A stretch of DNA of 64,000 bases from positions 32,569 through 96,568 of the forward strand of contig JAEWRW010000015.1 in the NCBI GenBank assembly GCA_023398815.1, in the 5' to 3' direction. The number at the start of each line of letters is the position of its first letter. The stretch's first letter is position 1. This document shows, piece after piece, positions 16,602-28,339 of the stretch. A program made the position numbers and the translations under genes. Source of the DNA: Bacillota bacterium. GTDB taxonomy: Bacteria; Bacillota; Clostridia; Christensenellales; UMGS416. Under the pieces are notes generated by a model. It worked only from the letters and a program-made list of their open reading frames with translations. It had not been told where the DNA came from and did not search any database.

Positions 16602-17131
16602 CGACACCCTGTTTTGTGGACCTGGAGACACCTCGACTGTTACTGCGCAGCATTGCCCCGGAAGACCGGGACTTTATCTTCCGTCAATTTTCCAATGAAA
16701 GCGTCAACCGGTATCTGTTTGACGCGGAACCCATGGAAAGTGTTGCCGAGGCTGATGACCTCATCGCGTTCTATCGGCAGCCGGAGCCACGGGCACAGCA
16801 CCGCTGGATCCTGTTGCGCAAGGCGGACGGCGTTCCCATTGGCACCTGTGGCTTTCACTGTTGGAGCCGGGAGCATGCCCAGTGTGAAGTGGGGTATGAC
16901 CTGTTGGAGGCCTACCGGGCACAGGGCTACATGACTGAAGCCATGCAGGCCGTGCTTGCCTTTGCGCGCCAAGCCATGGGGGTGCGCCGCGTAGTAGCGT
17001 GCATCTACCCCCAAAATGAATCATCTGTCAACTTAGCCCGTCGTTTGGGCTTTGCGCCCTCTGGTGAGGTTCGCATGGAGCACTTCCGCGGGCTGGAGAT
17101 CCCACACGATTTGTATGAGCTAAAGCTTTAA
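16598..17131 (+). CDS. GNAT family N-acetyltransferase (RimJ/RimL type)
   Basis: 177 residues. Opening FVDLETPRLLLRSIAPEDRD is typical of RimJ/RimL-like acetyltransferases. The acetyl-CoA segment is EAYRAQGYMTEAMQAVL, followed by NESSVNLARRLGFAPSGEVR. The ATG at 16598 overlaps the previous stop. Substrate (a protein N-terminus or small amine) is unknown. A bidirectional terminator follows. Confidence 0.85.
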   Translation: MTTPCFVDLETPRLLLRSIAPEDRDFIFRQFSNESVNRYLFDAEPMESVAEADDLIAFYRQPEPRAQHRWILLRKADGVPIGTCGFHCWSREHAQCEVGYDLLEAYRAQGYMTEAMQAVLAFARQAMGVRRVVACIYPQNESSVNLARRLGFAPSGEVRMEHFRGLEIPHDLYELKL

Positions 17132-17154
17132 GACGCAGCACAAGAAAAACACAA

Positions 17155-17185
17155 AAAGAGCGCGGACTTTTGTCCGCGCTCTTTT
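17155..17185. terminator. Bidirectional terminator
   Basis: AAAAGAGCGCGGAC / GTCCGCGCTCTTTT hairpin with a four-base loop between the acetyltransferase gene (plus) and the DUF4956 gene (minus). Confidence 0.9.
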
Positions 17186-17200
17186 GTTTGCGAGAGTCGC

Positions 17201-17887
17201 TCAGGAGCCGTAATCCCCCTGGAAACTGACGAGTGTTGCGTCGAACACGCCGTTGATGCGCAGGAAGTCATTGACGAGGGTGGTATTCTCGCCCGGCAGG
17301 CGCAGTTCCATGGTGATCTCCACGCCGTTCTGGGTCACGGTCTTGCTCTTCAGGCGCGCGTTGCGGGGCAGCTTGTGCAGGGCGTAGTTGACCTCACTGG
17401 CGCAGTTGAAGTCATGCCGCACGATGAGCAGGTAGGGGAAGAGACCCTTGCCGCGCACCATGTTCATCACGATGAGCACGAGGCCGATGATGAGCGTGCC
17501 TACCAATGCCACGATGTAGAAGTTCTGCCCGGCGCCCAGCGTGATGCCCACGCCCACGGCCCAGAACATGAAGACCGTATCCATTGCTTCCTTCACCGCC
17601 GTGCGGAAGCGAACGATGGAGAGCGCACCCACCATGCCCAGCGACAGCGTCAGGTTGCTCGTGACGGTGGTGATGATGAGCGTCGTCACCAGTGTCAGTA
17701 GCACCAGCGACACGTTGAAGTTACGGCTATAGAGCACCCCGTTGAAGGTGCGCTTGTAGATGAAGAAAATGAAAAGACCGGCCAGCAATGCCAGTGTCAT
17801 GGCAATGCCCAGATCCAGCACGCTCAACTTCCCCGTGGACGTGGAGGAAGCCCCCAACTGCTTGAGGATGTCCGCAATAGTCGTCAT
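17201..17887 (-). CDS. DUF4956 membrane protein
   Basis: 228 residues. About four transmembrane helices lie between residues 25 and 145, followed by a soluble C-terminal domain with an ACT-like look (VRHDFNCASEVNYALHKL, GVEITMELRLPGENTTLV). The signature MVGALSIVRFRTAVKEAMDT is characteristic of DUF4956. These proteins are commonly encoded beside VTC-domain polyphosphate polymerases and are thought to act with them in the membrane; this is inference from neighbourhood. It is the last gene of a three-gene operon with VTC and CotH. Confidence 0.88.
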   Translation of the reverse strand: MTTIADILKQLGASSTSTGKLSVLDLGIAMTLALLAGLFIFFIYKRTFNGVLYSRNFNVSLVLLTLVTTLIITTVTSNLTLSLGMVGALSIVRFRTAVKEAMDTVFMFWAVGVGITLGAGQNFYIVALVGTLIIGLVLIVMNMVRGKGLFPYLLIVRHDFNCASEVNYALHKLPRNARLKSKTVTQNGVEITMELRLPGENTTLVNDFLRINGVFDATLVSFQGDYGS

Positions 17888-17917
17888 AAAACCCTGCCTC
17901 CTGAATTGTAATGCGTC

Positions 17918-18613
17918 TCAATGAAACCGTCTGCAAAGTACGTATTTGGAAACCGCCATGCGCTGGCAGAGCAGCCCCTGCAGCAGCTGGCGGATGTGCG
18001 GTGGGAAAAATTCGTCGTACTTGACCTCCAATACCAGGGTGCCCGGCTCCAACACCGCCACGGTGGACGGCCGGCCCGAGAACAGATTGGTGTCCAGGTG
18101 GCCCGAGCGCAGGTCCCGGTCAAAGGTGATGCGCACGTTGCCCGTGGGCAGCACATATGCCTCGCGGAAGTAATCCACGAGGACTTTGGGGCGGTAGCTG
18201 TAGGCGCGCAGCTTGGCGTAAAACGCCATGAGCAACGGGTTGCTCTCTTGCCGGACAACCTCAAAGTCGCCCCCAAGCAGGCGATCGCACTGCTCCCGGG
18301 TCAGCAGGGCCGAGTCCTTAGCCGTCAGGTTGATGACCTTGGACTTGCGCTCCAGCAGGATGCGTCGGTCGCTGAGGTTGTAGATGCGCAGACGGTACTT
18401 CTCCCGCAGGGGGTTGCCGTCTGCCTTTTCAAACAGCGCCGAATCCAATGGGTCGTCGTAATAGAGGCTGCGAATGGCATAGCCCCGGGTCACCGGGTCG
18501 GCGTTGCTGTCCATCGGCATGAATGCCGACAGCCGGTCTCGCAGCCAGGCATGCTCCTGGTCGCTGATGATGTATTTCAATTCGTGGCGCAATACCCTTG
18601 CTTCCTGTGCCAC
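17918..18613 (-). CDS. VTC-domain (polyphosphate polymerase-like) protein
   Basis: 231 residues with the VTC tunnel fold: HELKYIISD, RSLYYDDP, KYRLRIYN (the RxR pair), ILLERKSKV, VLVDYFREAY, VRITFDRDLRSG and LVLEVKYDEFFP. These supply the Lys, Arg and Glu residues that line the catalytic tunnel of polyphosphate polymerases. The GTG start has AAGGAGGAC upstream. CotH ends 11 bases before it and DUF4956 starts 30 bases after it. A cytosolic catalytic domain feeding a DUF4956 membrane partner is the likely arrangement; the product was not demonstrated. Confidence 0.88.
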   Translation of the reverse strand: MAQEARVLRHELKYIISDQEHAWLRDRLSAFMPMDSNADPVTRGYAIRSLYYDDPLDSALFEKADGNPLREKYRLRIYNLSDRRILLERKSKVINLTAKDSALLTREQCDRLLGGDFEVVRQESNPLLMAFYAKLRAYSYRPKVLVDYFREAYVLPTGNVRITFDRDLRSGHLDTNLFSGRPSTVAVLEPGTLVLEVKYDEFFPPHIRQLLQGLLCQRMAVSKYVLCRRFH

Positions 18614-18624
18614 CGTCGTCCTCC

Positions 18625-21600
18625 TTACTTGCCCAAAAGCTTGTCCATCTCCGCGTCGGAGAGGTCAAAATACTTCTGCATGGAATTCAGGTTCATCTCC
18701 GGCCGTACCTTGGCGAAGGTCTTGAGTAGCTCAATCTGCACGCTCTTCCACCTCTCCACGGTGCCGTTGTCCCACTTTTCCTTGTCCCGCGCCATGTATG
18801 GCTCGATGTTGTTGGTCAGTTCATCAATTTTCGCCAGCACTCGTTCGGTCTCAAAGGTGACTGTGCAGTGGTAGACGAAGCGTTTGATGAACTTCTCTTT
18901 GAACTTCTCGTTCTTCAAGAGCCCGCGGATGAGTGTGTTGCTGAACATGTTGCCCACACCGTTGCCCTTGGGGTTCAAGAACTTACTGAATGTATCCTGA
19001 TAGGAGGTGTACTTCTCTTGGGTGGAGAAGAAGAACCCCCAGTCCAGGTCATAGAGGATCCATCGCCATTTGCCGCCCTCGGTTCGCGGCTTCCAGAATC
19101 GTACGTTGCCCAAATCCGAGTTTACAGTATAAATTTCCAGACAGGCCCAGTCAATGTAGTTGTCGATGTCGACCCGGTCCGCCACGTAGTCGTAGTACTC
19201 CTGCTTGGAGAGGTCGTGGTTCTTGACGTACTCGATGAGCTCATTGTACTCCTCGTTGGAGCCAAACTTAGCCTTTCCGTTGCCCTCCAACAGGTCAACC
19301 TGGTCGGGGTCAACGTTGTGGTGCTGGGCCAGGAAGTGCTCATTGATCTTCTCCATGATGTCATAGCAACCCCAGAACTCGCCATTGACGAATACGATAC
19401 CCTGGCGGGTGGACTGCATGTCCGCTTCGGAGGTCTCCCGCGCCAAGTCAAGTTGCAGAGCCGTGCGGATGCGCGACATGTTGGCGTCCTGGGCGGAGTT
19501 GCGCACGATGAAACTTTCATACTCGGTGTAGGGCAGGTCTGGGAACAGCTTATAGTCAAACGAGCCATTGCCATACTCACCGCGCGCGATGAGGGCGAAG
19601 GACTTTTGGTCGTTCCCGCGGGAGAATTGCCCGTAGATCTTGATGCCCGCATCTTGGGAGATGCCGACCGTCCCGTCTGGCTCAATGACCTCCACATGGG
19701 CCGGGCGCTCCCAGTCCTGCCAGAAGTTGGCACCGAAGTGGGGGAAGGCCTCTGTCCAGCCCGAACCCTTGGCATAGATGCCGGTTTCCTCGTCAAAGAG
19801 GTTGTCCGGGTCGGTCACGATGCTCACGATGGGCAGCTTGATGTCCTCACCAATGAGGTAGGTGGCGCTGACGGTGTTGCTGGGCAGGTATCCCTCGCGG
19901 TAGGCCGTGGCCCGCACCACCGTGTCACCTGTCAATTCCAGCCCGTCGGTATAGGTCTTGTCCTGGCTGTTGGGCACCGTGGCGTCCAGTGTGTAATGGA
20001 TTGTGCTCTGCCCGTCGGCGCTCGACAACTCCAGCGTTTGGTTGCTGGTGTAGATGCCAGCCTTGAGCGAGAAGATCGGGTTCGGCGTGATACCAGGGTA
20101 ACCGCTCTTGTTGGCCGCGCCGGGCGTGGGCTTGGTCACATATTCAAAGGTAGCGTTGTTCGCCTGCCGGGCGTAGGTGAGGTCGGCCCGCAGGGCCGGC
20201 AGCAGGCAATGGTCAACAATCTGCCCATCTGGGTTTGTCAGCACCAAAACGCCGCCCGTCGCCTTCAGAGTGAAGTCTGTGTGTAATTTTTTTTTTGACA
20301 CCGCGTCATCGTCGGTCAGGTTCCGTCCTGAGGCGTATAGGGTCATGTATTCGCCGGCGTCCAGTGTGATATCGGGGAATTCCCACCGGCCCAGTTCGTC
20401 GGATTTGTCGGTCAACCCATATCCCTTGAGGTCAATGGTCTTGTCGGATCGGTTTTGCAGCTCTATCCAACCGGGGTACTCGTCAAAATCATCCTGCAGG
20501 GTATCGCTGTTGCTGCTCATCACCTCGCTGATGACCAGGCCCTTGAGTGATGTGCTGTACAGCTCGGATTGCAGGTCGTTGTACCCGTCTTCGGTGTTGG
20601 GTTTGCCTGGGGTGGGGTGGGTGAACGCCTGCCACTTCTCAGTGTCTGGGATGAGGCCGTAGGAGGTGTCATCGTCCAGCTTCTTGATGGCGACCTCGCT
20701 GACGATCTGCCCCAACTTGTTTGAGAGCAAAATCGTGTCCGAATAGGAGTTCAACCGGAAATCGGCATGCAGGGGCTTATCAGCCACCCGGCGGTTTTTG
20801 CCGGAGAGGTACACCAACACATAGTCATGGGCCTTGATGGTGACTTTGGGGAACTCCCAACGCTTGGGTTCCTCCTCTTTGTTGGAAAGGCCGTAACCTT
20901 CCAGCGACACCGTCTCGTCGGAGCTGTTGTAGATCTCCACCCAGTCGCAGTATTCGCCGTCCTCGTCCTGGTAGACGATGCTGTTGCTGGGCATCACTTC
21001 ATTGACGATGACCGTGGAATCCTTGACTCGGCGGGATTTTTCGTAGAGCTCCCGTCCCTTTTCGTCATTGGAGTAGCCGGGTGTGGGTTTGTCGGTCTGG
21101 GCCCAGGTGGTCAGGGCATCCATGGCGCAAGCATAGCTGTCGTTGGGCGTCAGGGCGCCGAACTTCAAGCGCTGCACCTCGTTTCCATCTGCGTCGGTCA
21201 GTATGATTTCCTCACCCTCGGACCCAAGCTTGAACGACGCATGGTACTCGCCGCTTTTGGTGCTGTCCTCCCCGGTGCAGAAGACCAGCACAAATTCCCC
21301 CGGCCCCAAAGTGGTGGCCGGGAACACGAACTTGGTGGGTTTCTTGATGTTGTCAGAAAGCGAGTAGCCCGTCAGGCTCATCGTCTTGTCCGTGGGGTTG
21401 TAAAGCTCAATCCAATCTGTGTATTCGCCGTCGGCGGTCGTCACCGTGCCGCGGTTGGCAGACATGACCTCGGTGATGACCGGTTGGCTGCCGCTTGCCG
21501 CTTTGCCGGTGGCAGAAGCCGTGGATGTCTTGGCGGGCTTGGTCGTGGCCGCGTCCGCACCGGTGGTGGTCGTGTCAGCAAAGTACTTCACCAAAAAGAT

Positions 21601-21744
21601 GGCCAGCACCACCAGCACGACCACAATTAGAACATCCAGAATACCCCGGCCGGTGCGGCGGGGGGGCTGGGTCTTGCGCGGGGGCTCCGGTGCTCTTCTT
21701 TGCGGTTGCTGGGGCGTCCTCCGGGACGATGATCTCATGGACAT
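18625..21744 (-). CDS. CotH-kinase family protein with lamin-tail and chitobiase-like domains
   Basis: 1039 residues. Pro/Arg-rich N-terminus, one membrane helix (about 35-55), then three lamin-tail domains (each ITEVM or NEVM ... GEYTDWIELYN) at about 85-190, 245-350 and 395-510, a chitobiase/hexosaminidase C-terminal-like domain near 545-620 (STIHYTLDATVP), and a CotH domain from about 650. The kinase part has IKIYGQFSRGNDQKSFAL, VNGEFWGCYDIMEKINE and the metal-binding LYDLDWGFFF. CotH kinases phosphorylate proteins outside the cell or on spores. The protein is anchored and faces outward. It has an A10 run at codon level. Confidence 0.88.
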   Translation of the reverse strand: MSMRSSSRRTPQQPQRRAPEPPRKTQPPRRTGRGILDVLIVVVLVVLAIFLVKYFADTTTTGADAATTKPAKTSTASATGKAASGSQPVITEVMSANRGTVTTADGEYTDWIELYNPTDKTMSLTGYSLSDNIKKPTKFVFPATTLGPGEFVLVFCTGEDSTKSGEYHASFKLGSEGEEIILTDADGNEVQRLKFGALTPNDSYACAMDALTTWAQTDKPTPGYSNDEKGRELYEKSRRVKDSTVIVNEVMPSNSIVYQDEDGEYCDWVEIYNSSDETVSLEGYGLSNKEEEPKRWEFPKVTIKAHDYVLVYLSGKNRRVADKPLHADFRLNSYSDTILLSNKLGQIVSEVAIKKLDDDTSYGLIPDTEKWQAFTHPTPGKPNTEDGYNDLQSELYSTSLKGLVISEVMSSNSDTLQDDFDEYPGWIELQNRSDKTIDLKGYGLTDKSDELGRWEFPDITLDAGEYMTLYASGRNLTDDDAVSKKKLHTDFTLKATGGVLVLTNPDGQIVDHCLLPALRADLTYARQANNATFEYVTKPTPGAANKSGYPGITPNPIFSLKAGIYTSNQTLELSSADGQSTIHYTLDATVPNSQDKTYTDGLELTGDTVVRATAYREGYLPSNTVSATYLIGEDIKLPIVSIVTDPDNLFDEETGIYAKGSGWTEAFPHFGANFWQDWERPAHVEVIEPDGTVGISQDAGIKIYGQFSRGNDQKSFALIARGEYGNGSFDYKLFPDLPYTEYESFIVRNSAQDANMSRIRTALQLDLARETSEADMQSTRQGIVFVNGEFWGCYDIMEKINEHFLAQHHNVDPDQVDLLEGNGKAKFGSNEEYNELIEYVKNHDLSKQEYYDYVADRVDIDNYIDWACLEIYTVNSDLGNVRFWKPRTEGGKWRWILYDLDWGFFFSTQEKYTSYQDTFSKFLNPKGNGVGNMFSNTLIRGLLKNEKFKEKFIKRFVYHCTVTFETERVLAKIDELTNNIEPYMARDKEKWDNGTVERWKSVQIELLKTFAKVRPEMNLNSMQKYFDLSDAEMDKLLGK

Positions 21745-21849
21745 GGCATTTCCTCACTTCAGACGCTTCCTAGGGAAGCGGGTCGATCGTTACAAAAACG
21801 AAGATAATAACACAGACATAACACAATGATTATAGATGTCGGAGTGCCG

Positions 21850-22473
21850 CTATGCAAAGCCAAGTTTTTGTATGGCATCCAACATCATGAGGGCATGATC
21901 GGACGCGATGGTGCTGCGCACGATGGTGTGCTGGCCGTTTTTTTCCTCAATATCCGCCCAGGCATGCATCGCTCGCTCGGTATTGGTGGCTTCCATATGA
22001 TATTGCAGTATACCATTGTTTTCCTGTTTTGAAACGACCAGATTGCAAAACGCGGCGTCGTCGGCGTCGTCGCCGGCCTGGAAGGACGGTTCCTCATTGA
22101 GTACCACGGTATAGGCCACTGAGATAATACGAAGCCGTGGATCTCGCCCCAGCGTGCCATAGGCACCTAACTGCTGGAGCGGTACGCCGGTCACGCCGGT
22201 CTCTTCCATCAGCTCCCGCGCAGCACCCTGCCCGAGCGTCTCCGTCATCTCCAGGAACCCGCCAGGAAGCGCTAGCATGCCGTAGTAGGGGTGGCGACCC
22301 CGCCGCACCAACAGCAGGCGCGGGTTCGGCTTTTGCCGCACAAAGACCAGAATGTCGGTGGTGACGGCGGGGAGCTCGTATTTTCTGGGGTCATAGCCGG
22401 CCAGAAACTCTTCCAGCGTCTGCCCCTTATCGTCCTTCCATTTTAGGTCTTCTTCCTTCGGGTACCAGAACAT
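21850..22473 (-). CDS. Nudix hydrolase
   Basis: 207 residues from the ATG at 22473, which has CGGAGGCA seven bases upstream. The Nudix box is GGFLEMTETLG continuing to REL-EETGV, with all Glu ligands for magnesium. The opening resembles NUDIX proteins of the ADP-ribose/NrtR-like group (TTDILVFVRQKPNPRLLLVRRG). It cleaves a nucleoside diphosphate linked to another moiety; the precise substrate is not visible. It is divergent from secA. A TATACT (minus strand, 22504-22509) is its probable -10. Confidence 0.88.
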   Translation of the reverse strand: MFWYPKEEDLKWKDDKGQTLEEFLAGYDPRKYELPAVTTDILVFVRQKPNPRLLLVRRGRHPYYGMLALPGGFLEMTETLGQGAARELMEETGVTGVPLQQLGAYGTLGRDPRLRIISVAYTVVLNEEPSFQAGDDADDAAFCNLVVSKQENNGILQYHMEATNTERAMHAWADIEEKNGQHTIVRSTIASDHALMMLDAIQKLGFA

Positions 22474-22598
22474 TCCGTGCCTCCGCATGTGTGTATTTTG
22501 TATAGTATAACCCGCAAACACCCCAAGACATAGGCATATGACGAAGAAGGAAAGCGAAAAGTTTCCGGCAGGAAGAAACCCGCGGCAATTGGCCACCA

Positions 22599-22627
22599 TT
22601 GCCAGAAGTGCGGTGCGATGGTACAAT
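22599..22627 (+). promoter_or_regulatory. secA promoter
   Basis: TTGCCA (22599-22604), 17-base spacer, TACAAT (22622-22627), 28 bases before the secA start. Confidence 0.65.
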
Positions 22628-22655
22628 AATGCGGTTGAAGGGAAGGATTTTGTTC

Positions 22656-25355
<2,700 letters not shown>

Positions 25356-25409
25356 CGTGCCGCGGCCAACCGACCAGGTTTCCACATTTCATTTGAGAGG
25401 GTGAGTTTC

Positions 25410-26514
25410 GTGATACAGCAATTCCAGGCCGAACAGCGAGTGAAGGAAATCGCTGCCATCATCAAAGAGGCAGGTGATTCACTTTGACTTCGCCATGCTT
25501 GAGAAACAATTGGAAGAACTGCACCAGGACATGTCTTCGCCGGATTTCTGGCAGGATGTAGACCGTGCCAACGAGGTCAACCGGAAGATTCGCAACCTTG
25601 AGGGCAAGATAGAGAAGTACAACCGCCTGAAGGGCCGGCTGGAGGATGTGGAAGTCCTGATGGAGCTGGCCTTCGACCACGCCGATGAGGATAGCCAGAA
25701 TGAGCTGGAGCGGGAGCTCCTCGATCTGCGCGACAGCGCCGATACTTTCTGGCTCACGTCAATTCTGCGTGGGCGGTACGACGCCAACAACGCCATTCTG
25801 ACCCTGCACGCCGGCGCCGGCGGCACCGAGAGCCAGGACTGGGTGCAGATGCTCTACCGCATGTACACCCGCTGGTGCGAGCGGCGCGGGTTTGGGCTCA
25901 AACTGTTGGACTTCCTGCCCGGCGACGAGGCGGGCATCAAAAGCGTGTCCTTCCTGGTGGAAGGGGAGAATGCCTACGGGTTCCTGAAGGCGGAGAAGGG
26001 CGTGCACCGGCTGGTGCGCATTTCGCCCTTCGACGCGGCAGCCCGCCGGCACACGTCCTTCGCCTCGGTGGACGTCATGCCCGAGGTGGACAACTCCATT
26101 GACATCGACATTCGACCGGAAGACCTGCGGGTGGATACCTATCGGTCCTCCGGCGCGGGCGGCCAGCACATCAACAAGACCGAATCGGCCATCCGCATCA
26201 CGCACTTGCCGACGGGTTTTGTCGTGTCCTGCCAGACCGAGCGTAGCCAGATTCAAAACCGTGAGACTGCCATGCGGATGCTGATGAGCAAACTCGTGGC
26301 GAAGCAGGAGCAGGAGCACCGGGACGAAATGGCCCGTGTGCAGGGCGAACAGAAGAAGATTGAATGGGGCAGCCAGATCCGAAGCTACGTCTTCTGCCCC
26401 TACACCATGGTGAAGGACCACCGCACCGGCGTGGAGACGGGCAACGTCGAGGCCGTCATGGATGGCGAACTGGACGCGTTCATCAACGAGTACCTGCGGC
26501 AGTTTGCAGAATAG
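25410..26514 (+). CDS. prfB: Peptide chain release factor 2 with programmed +1 frameshift
   Basis: Release factor for UGA and UAA. Zero frame starts at GTG 25410 (GAGAGGGTGAG upstream) and reads 25 codons to CTT TGA (25482-25487). A +1 shift at CTT places the ribosome on GAC (25486) and continues to 26514, giving 367 residues, the family length. The in-frame stop is UGA, the codon RF2 itself reads, so the shift is self-regulating. AGGTGAT (25472-25478), complementary to the 16S rRNA end, lies just before the shift site as the stimulator. RF2 signatures: RISPFDAAARRHTSF (SPF tripeptide) and SGAGGQHINKT (GGQ). Confidence 0.95.
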
Positions 26515-26529
26515 CAGAGGGAACGAACG

Positions 26530-27243
26530 ATGAAAAAGGCGACGATCTGGGTGTTGTCGGTGCTGGCGAGCGTGGCGCTCTTTCTGGTCATTGTGTTCAC
26601 TTGCTTCCAGTTGGTGGCCTTTGACGAGGGCCGTTATACCAAAGCCCAACAGCAGTATAACCTCATGGAAGTCACCGGCATGGACCAAACCACGCTGCAA
26701 AAGGTGACCCATGAGTTGCTGCTCTATTGCCAGGGCCGGCGTGACACGCTAGATATGCAAGCACCCATCAATGGCCAGGTGCGCGAGGTGTTTGACGAGC
26801 GGGAGAAGTCACACATGGTGGATGTGCAGCTCCTTTTCCTGGCGGGGTACAAACTGCGGGCCATGGCCATCGCGGCGTTCTTCCTCGTCGTGCTGCTGCT
26901 GACTGCCGTCCACCGCGGGCAGACCGCCCGAGCGCTGGCGCGCGGTTGGCTGGCGACGATTGCCGTGCTGGGGGTGCTGATGGCCGCCCTGGGCATTGCC
27001 ATGGCCATCGATTTTACCGGGGTGTTCACCCGGTTCCATCTGTTGTTCTTCTCCAACGACCTGTGGCTGCTGGACCCGACCTATGAGGTACTCATTCAGA
27101 TGCTGCCGGAGGCGTTCTTCCTCAGCATTGCCAAGGCCATCGTGCTGTGGTCGGCTGGGGGGCTGGCGGTCGTCACCGCCGGGGCGGCGGCGCTGCTCAT
27201 TCGTGCGCGTCGCAAGGATAGGCGGGCGGCGGCCCATGGTTGA
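26530..27243 (+). CDS. TIGR01906/DUF1461 family membrane protein
   Basis: 237 residues with four membrane helices: one at the N-terminus (ILE/VAL-rich, residues 5-30), then near 115-135, 145-165 and 200-225. The extracytoplasmic loop after the first helix contains FDEGRYTKAQQQYNL and DEREKSHMVDVQLLF, features of the TIGR01906 family. The role is unknown. GGGAACGA precedes the ATG; it overlaps tsaD by 8 bases and follows prfB by 15. Confidence 0.85.
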   Translation: MKKATIWVLSVLASVALFLVIVFTCFQLVAFDEGRYTKAQQQYNLMEVTGMDQTTLQKVTHELLLYCQGRRDTLDMQAPINGQVREVFDEREKSHMVDVQLLFLAGYKLRAMAIAAFFLVVLLLTAVHRGQTARALARGWLATIAVLGVLMAALGIAMAIDFTGVFTRFHLLFFSNDLWLLDPTYEVLIQMLPEAFFLSIAKAIVLWSAGGLAVVTAGAAALLIRARRKDRRAAAHG

Positions 27244-28243
27244 ACTCCGCCCCGGCTACACCATCCTCGCCATCGAAAGCTCCTGCGACGAGACCGCCGC
27301 CGCCGTGGTGCGGGACGGTCGTGTTGTGCTCTCTGATGTGGTGGCCACCCAGATTGACACCCATCGGCTCTACGGCGGTGTCGTGCCGGAGATTGCCTCA
27401 CGCCAGCATGTGGAGTCCGTCACTCCCGTTGTGCGCCAGGCACTGGCAGACTCTGGCCTTGCTCTTGACGCCCTTGACGCCATCGCCGTAACCCGTGGGC
27501 CGGGTTTGGCCGGGGCGTTGCTGGTGGGTCTTTCCTACGCCAAGGGGCTGGCCTGGGCCGCTGGCAAGCCGCTCATTGGCGTCAACCACATGGAGGCCCA
27601 CATCTGCGCCAACTACCTGGGCACTGAGGTGGAACCGCCCTTTTTGTGTCTGGTCGTCTCCGGCGGGCACACCGAGCTGCTGGACGTGCCAGCATACGGT
27701 GAATACCGCTACCTGGGCGGCACGCTGGACGACGCCGCCGGTGAGGCGTTCGACAAGACCGCCCGGGTGCTGGGTCTGGGTTACCCCGGCGGCAAACTCA
27801 TTGACGAACTGGCCGCCCGTGGCAACGGTGATGCCTATGCCTTCCCGCGGGCGCTCCTGAAGGACGACGGCCATGACTTCAGCTTCAGCGGCATGAAGAC
27901 CGCCGTCATCCAGCTGATGCAGAGGGAGAAGCCCGAGAACATCGCCGATGCCGCTGCGGCCATTCAGAGTGCCATTGTGGAGGTGCTGGCCGCCAAAACG
28001 GTGCGCGCCGCGCAGGCTCTTGGCCACACCCGCATTGCGCTGGCCGGTGGCGTGGCCGCCAACCGCGGGCTCCGCCGGGCGATGGAGGAAGCCTGCGCAT
28101 CCAACGGCTGGTCGCTGTTCATCCCGCCCATCCGTTACTGTACCGACAACGCCGCCATGGTGGCTGCCGCCGCCTATCGCAACGCCTGTGCCGGCCACTT
28201 TGCAGACTATGCACTCAATGCCGACCCCTCGTTGGATTTTTAG
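27236..28243 (+). CDS. tsaD: tRNA N6-adenosine threonylcarbamoyltransferase
   Basis: Transfers threonylcarbamoyl to A37 of ANN-decoding tRNAs, together with TsaB and TsaE. 335 residues. ILAIESSCDETAAAVV, the metal ligands of GVNHMEAHICANYL, SGGHTELLDV, and the ATP-binding LAGGVAANRGLRR are all present, as is the C-terminal CTDNAAMVA. The ATG at 27236 lies inside the end of the membrane-protein gene, so translation is coupled. A terminator follows at 28286. Confidence 0.97.
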   Translation: MVELRPGYTILAIESSCDETAAAVVRDGRVVLSDVVATQIDTHRLYGGVVPEIASRQHVESVTPVVRQALADSGLALDALDAIAVTRGPGLAGALLVGLSYAKGLAWAAGKPLIGVNHMEAHICANYLGTEVEPPFLCLVVSGGHTELLDVPAYGEYRYLGGTLDDAAGEAFDKTARVLGLGYPGGKLIDELAARGNGDAYAFPRALLKDDGHDFSFSGMKTAVIQLMQREKPENIADAAAAIQSAIVEVLAAKTVRAAQALGHTRIALAGGVAANRGLRRAMEEACASNGWSLFIPPIRYCTDNAAMVAAAAYRNACAGHFADYALNADPSLDF

Positions 28244-28285
28244 CCGCCGGGCTACCAGCATTTCCCCGACATAAATGCCATCTCC

Positions 28286-28320
28286 ACCGCTTACAGTATC
28301 CTGTATGGCGGTTTTTCTTT
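28286..28320 (+). terminator. tsaD terminator
   Basis: ACCGC-TTACAG / CTGTA-GGCGG hairpin followed by TTTTTCTTTT, 43 bases after the tsaD stop. Confidence 0.75.
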
Positions 28321-28339
28321 TGGAAAGGGGAGGTGGCCG

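Noticed and set aside
22599..22655. N-terminal extension of SecA from ATG 22599
   Set aside because: It would lie on the promoter and add 19 residues not found in SecA; GGGAAGG fits the start at 22656.
26996..27235. 80-residue N-terminal extension of TsaD
   Set aside because: The frame stays open through the preceding membrane-protein gene, but TsaD proteins start just before ILAIESSCDET, as the ATG at 27236 does.
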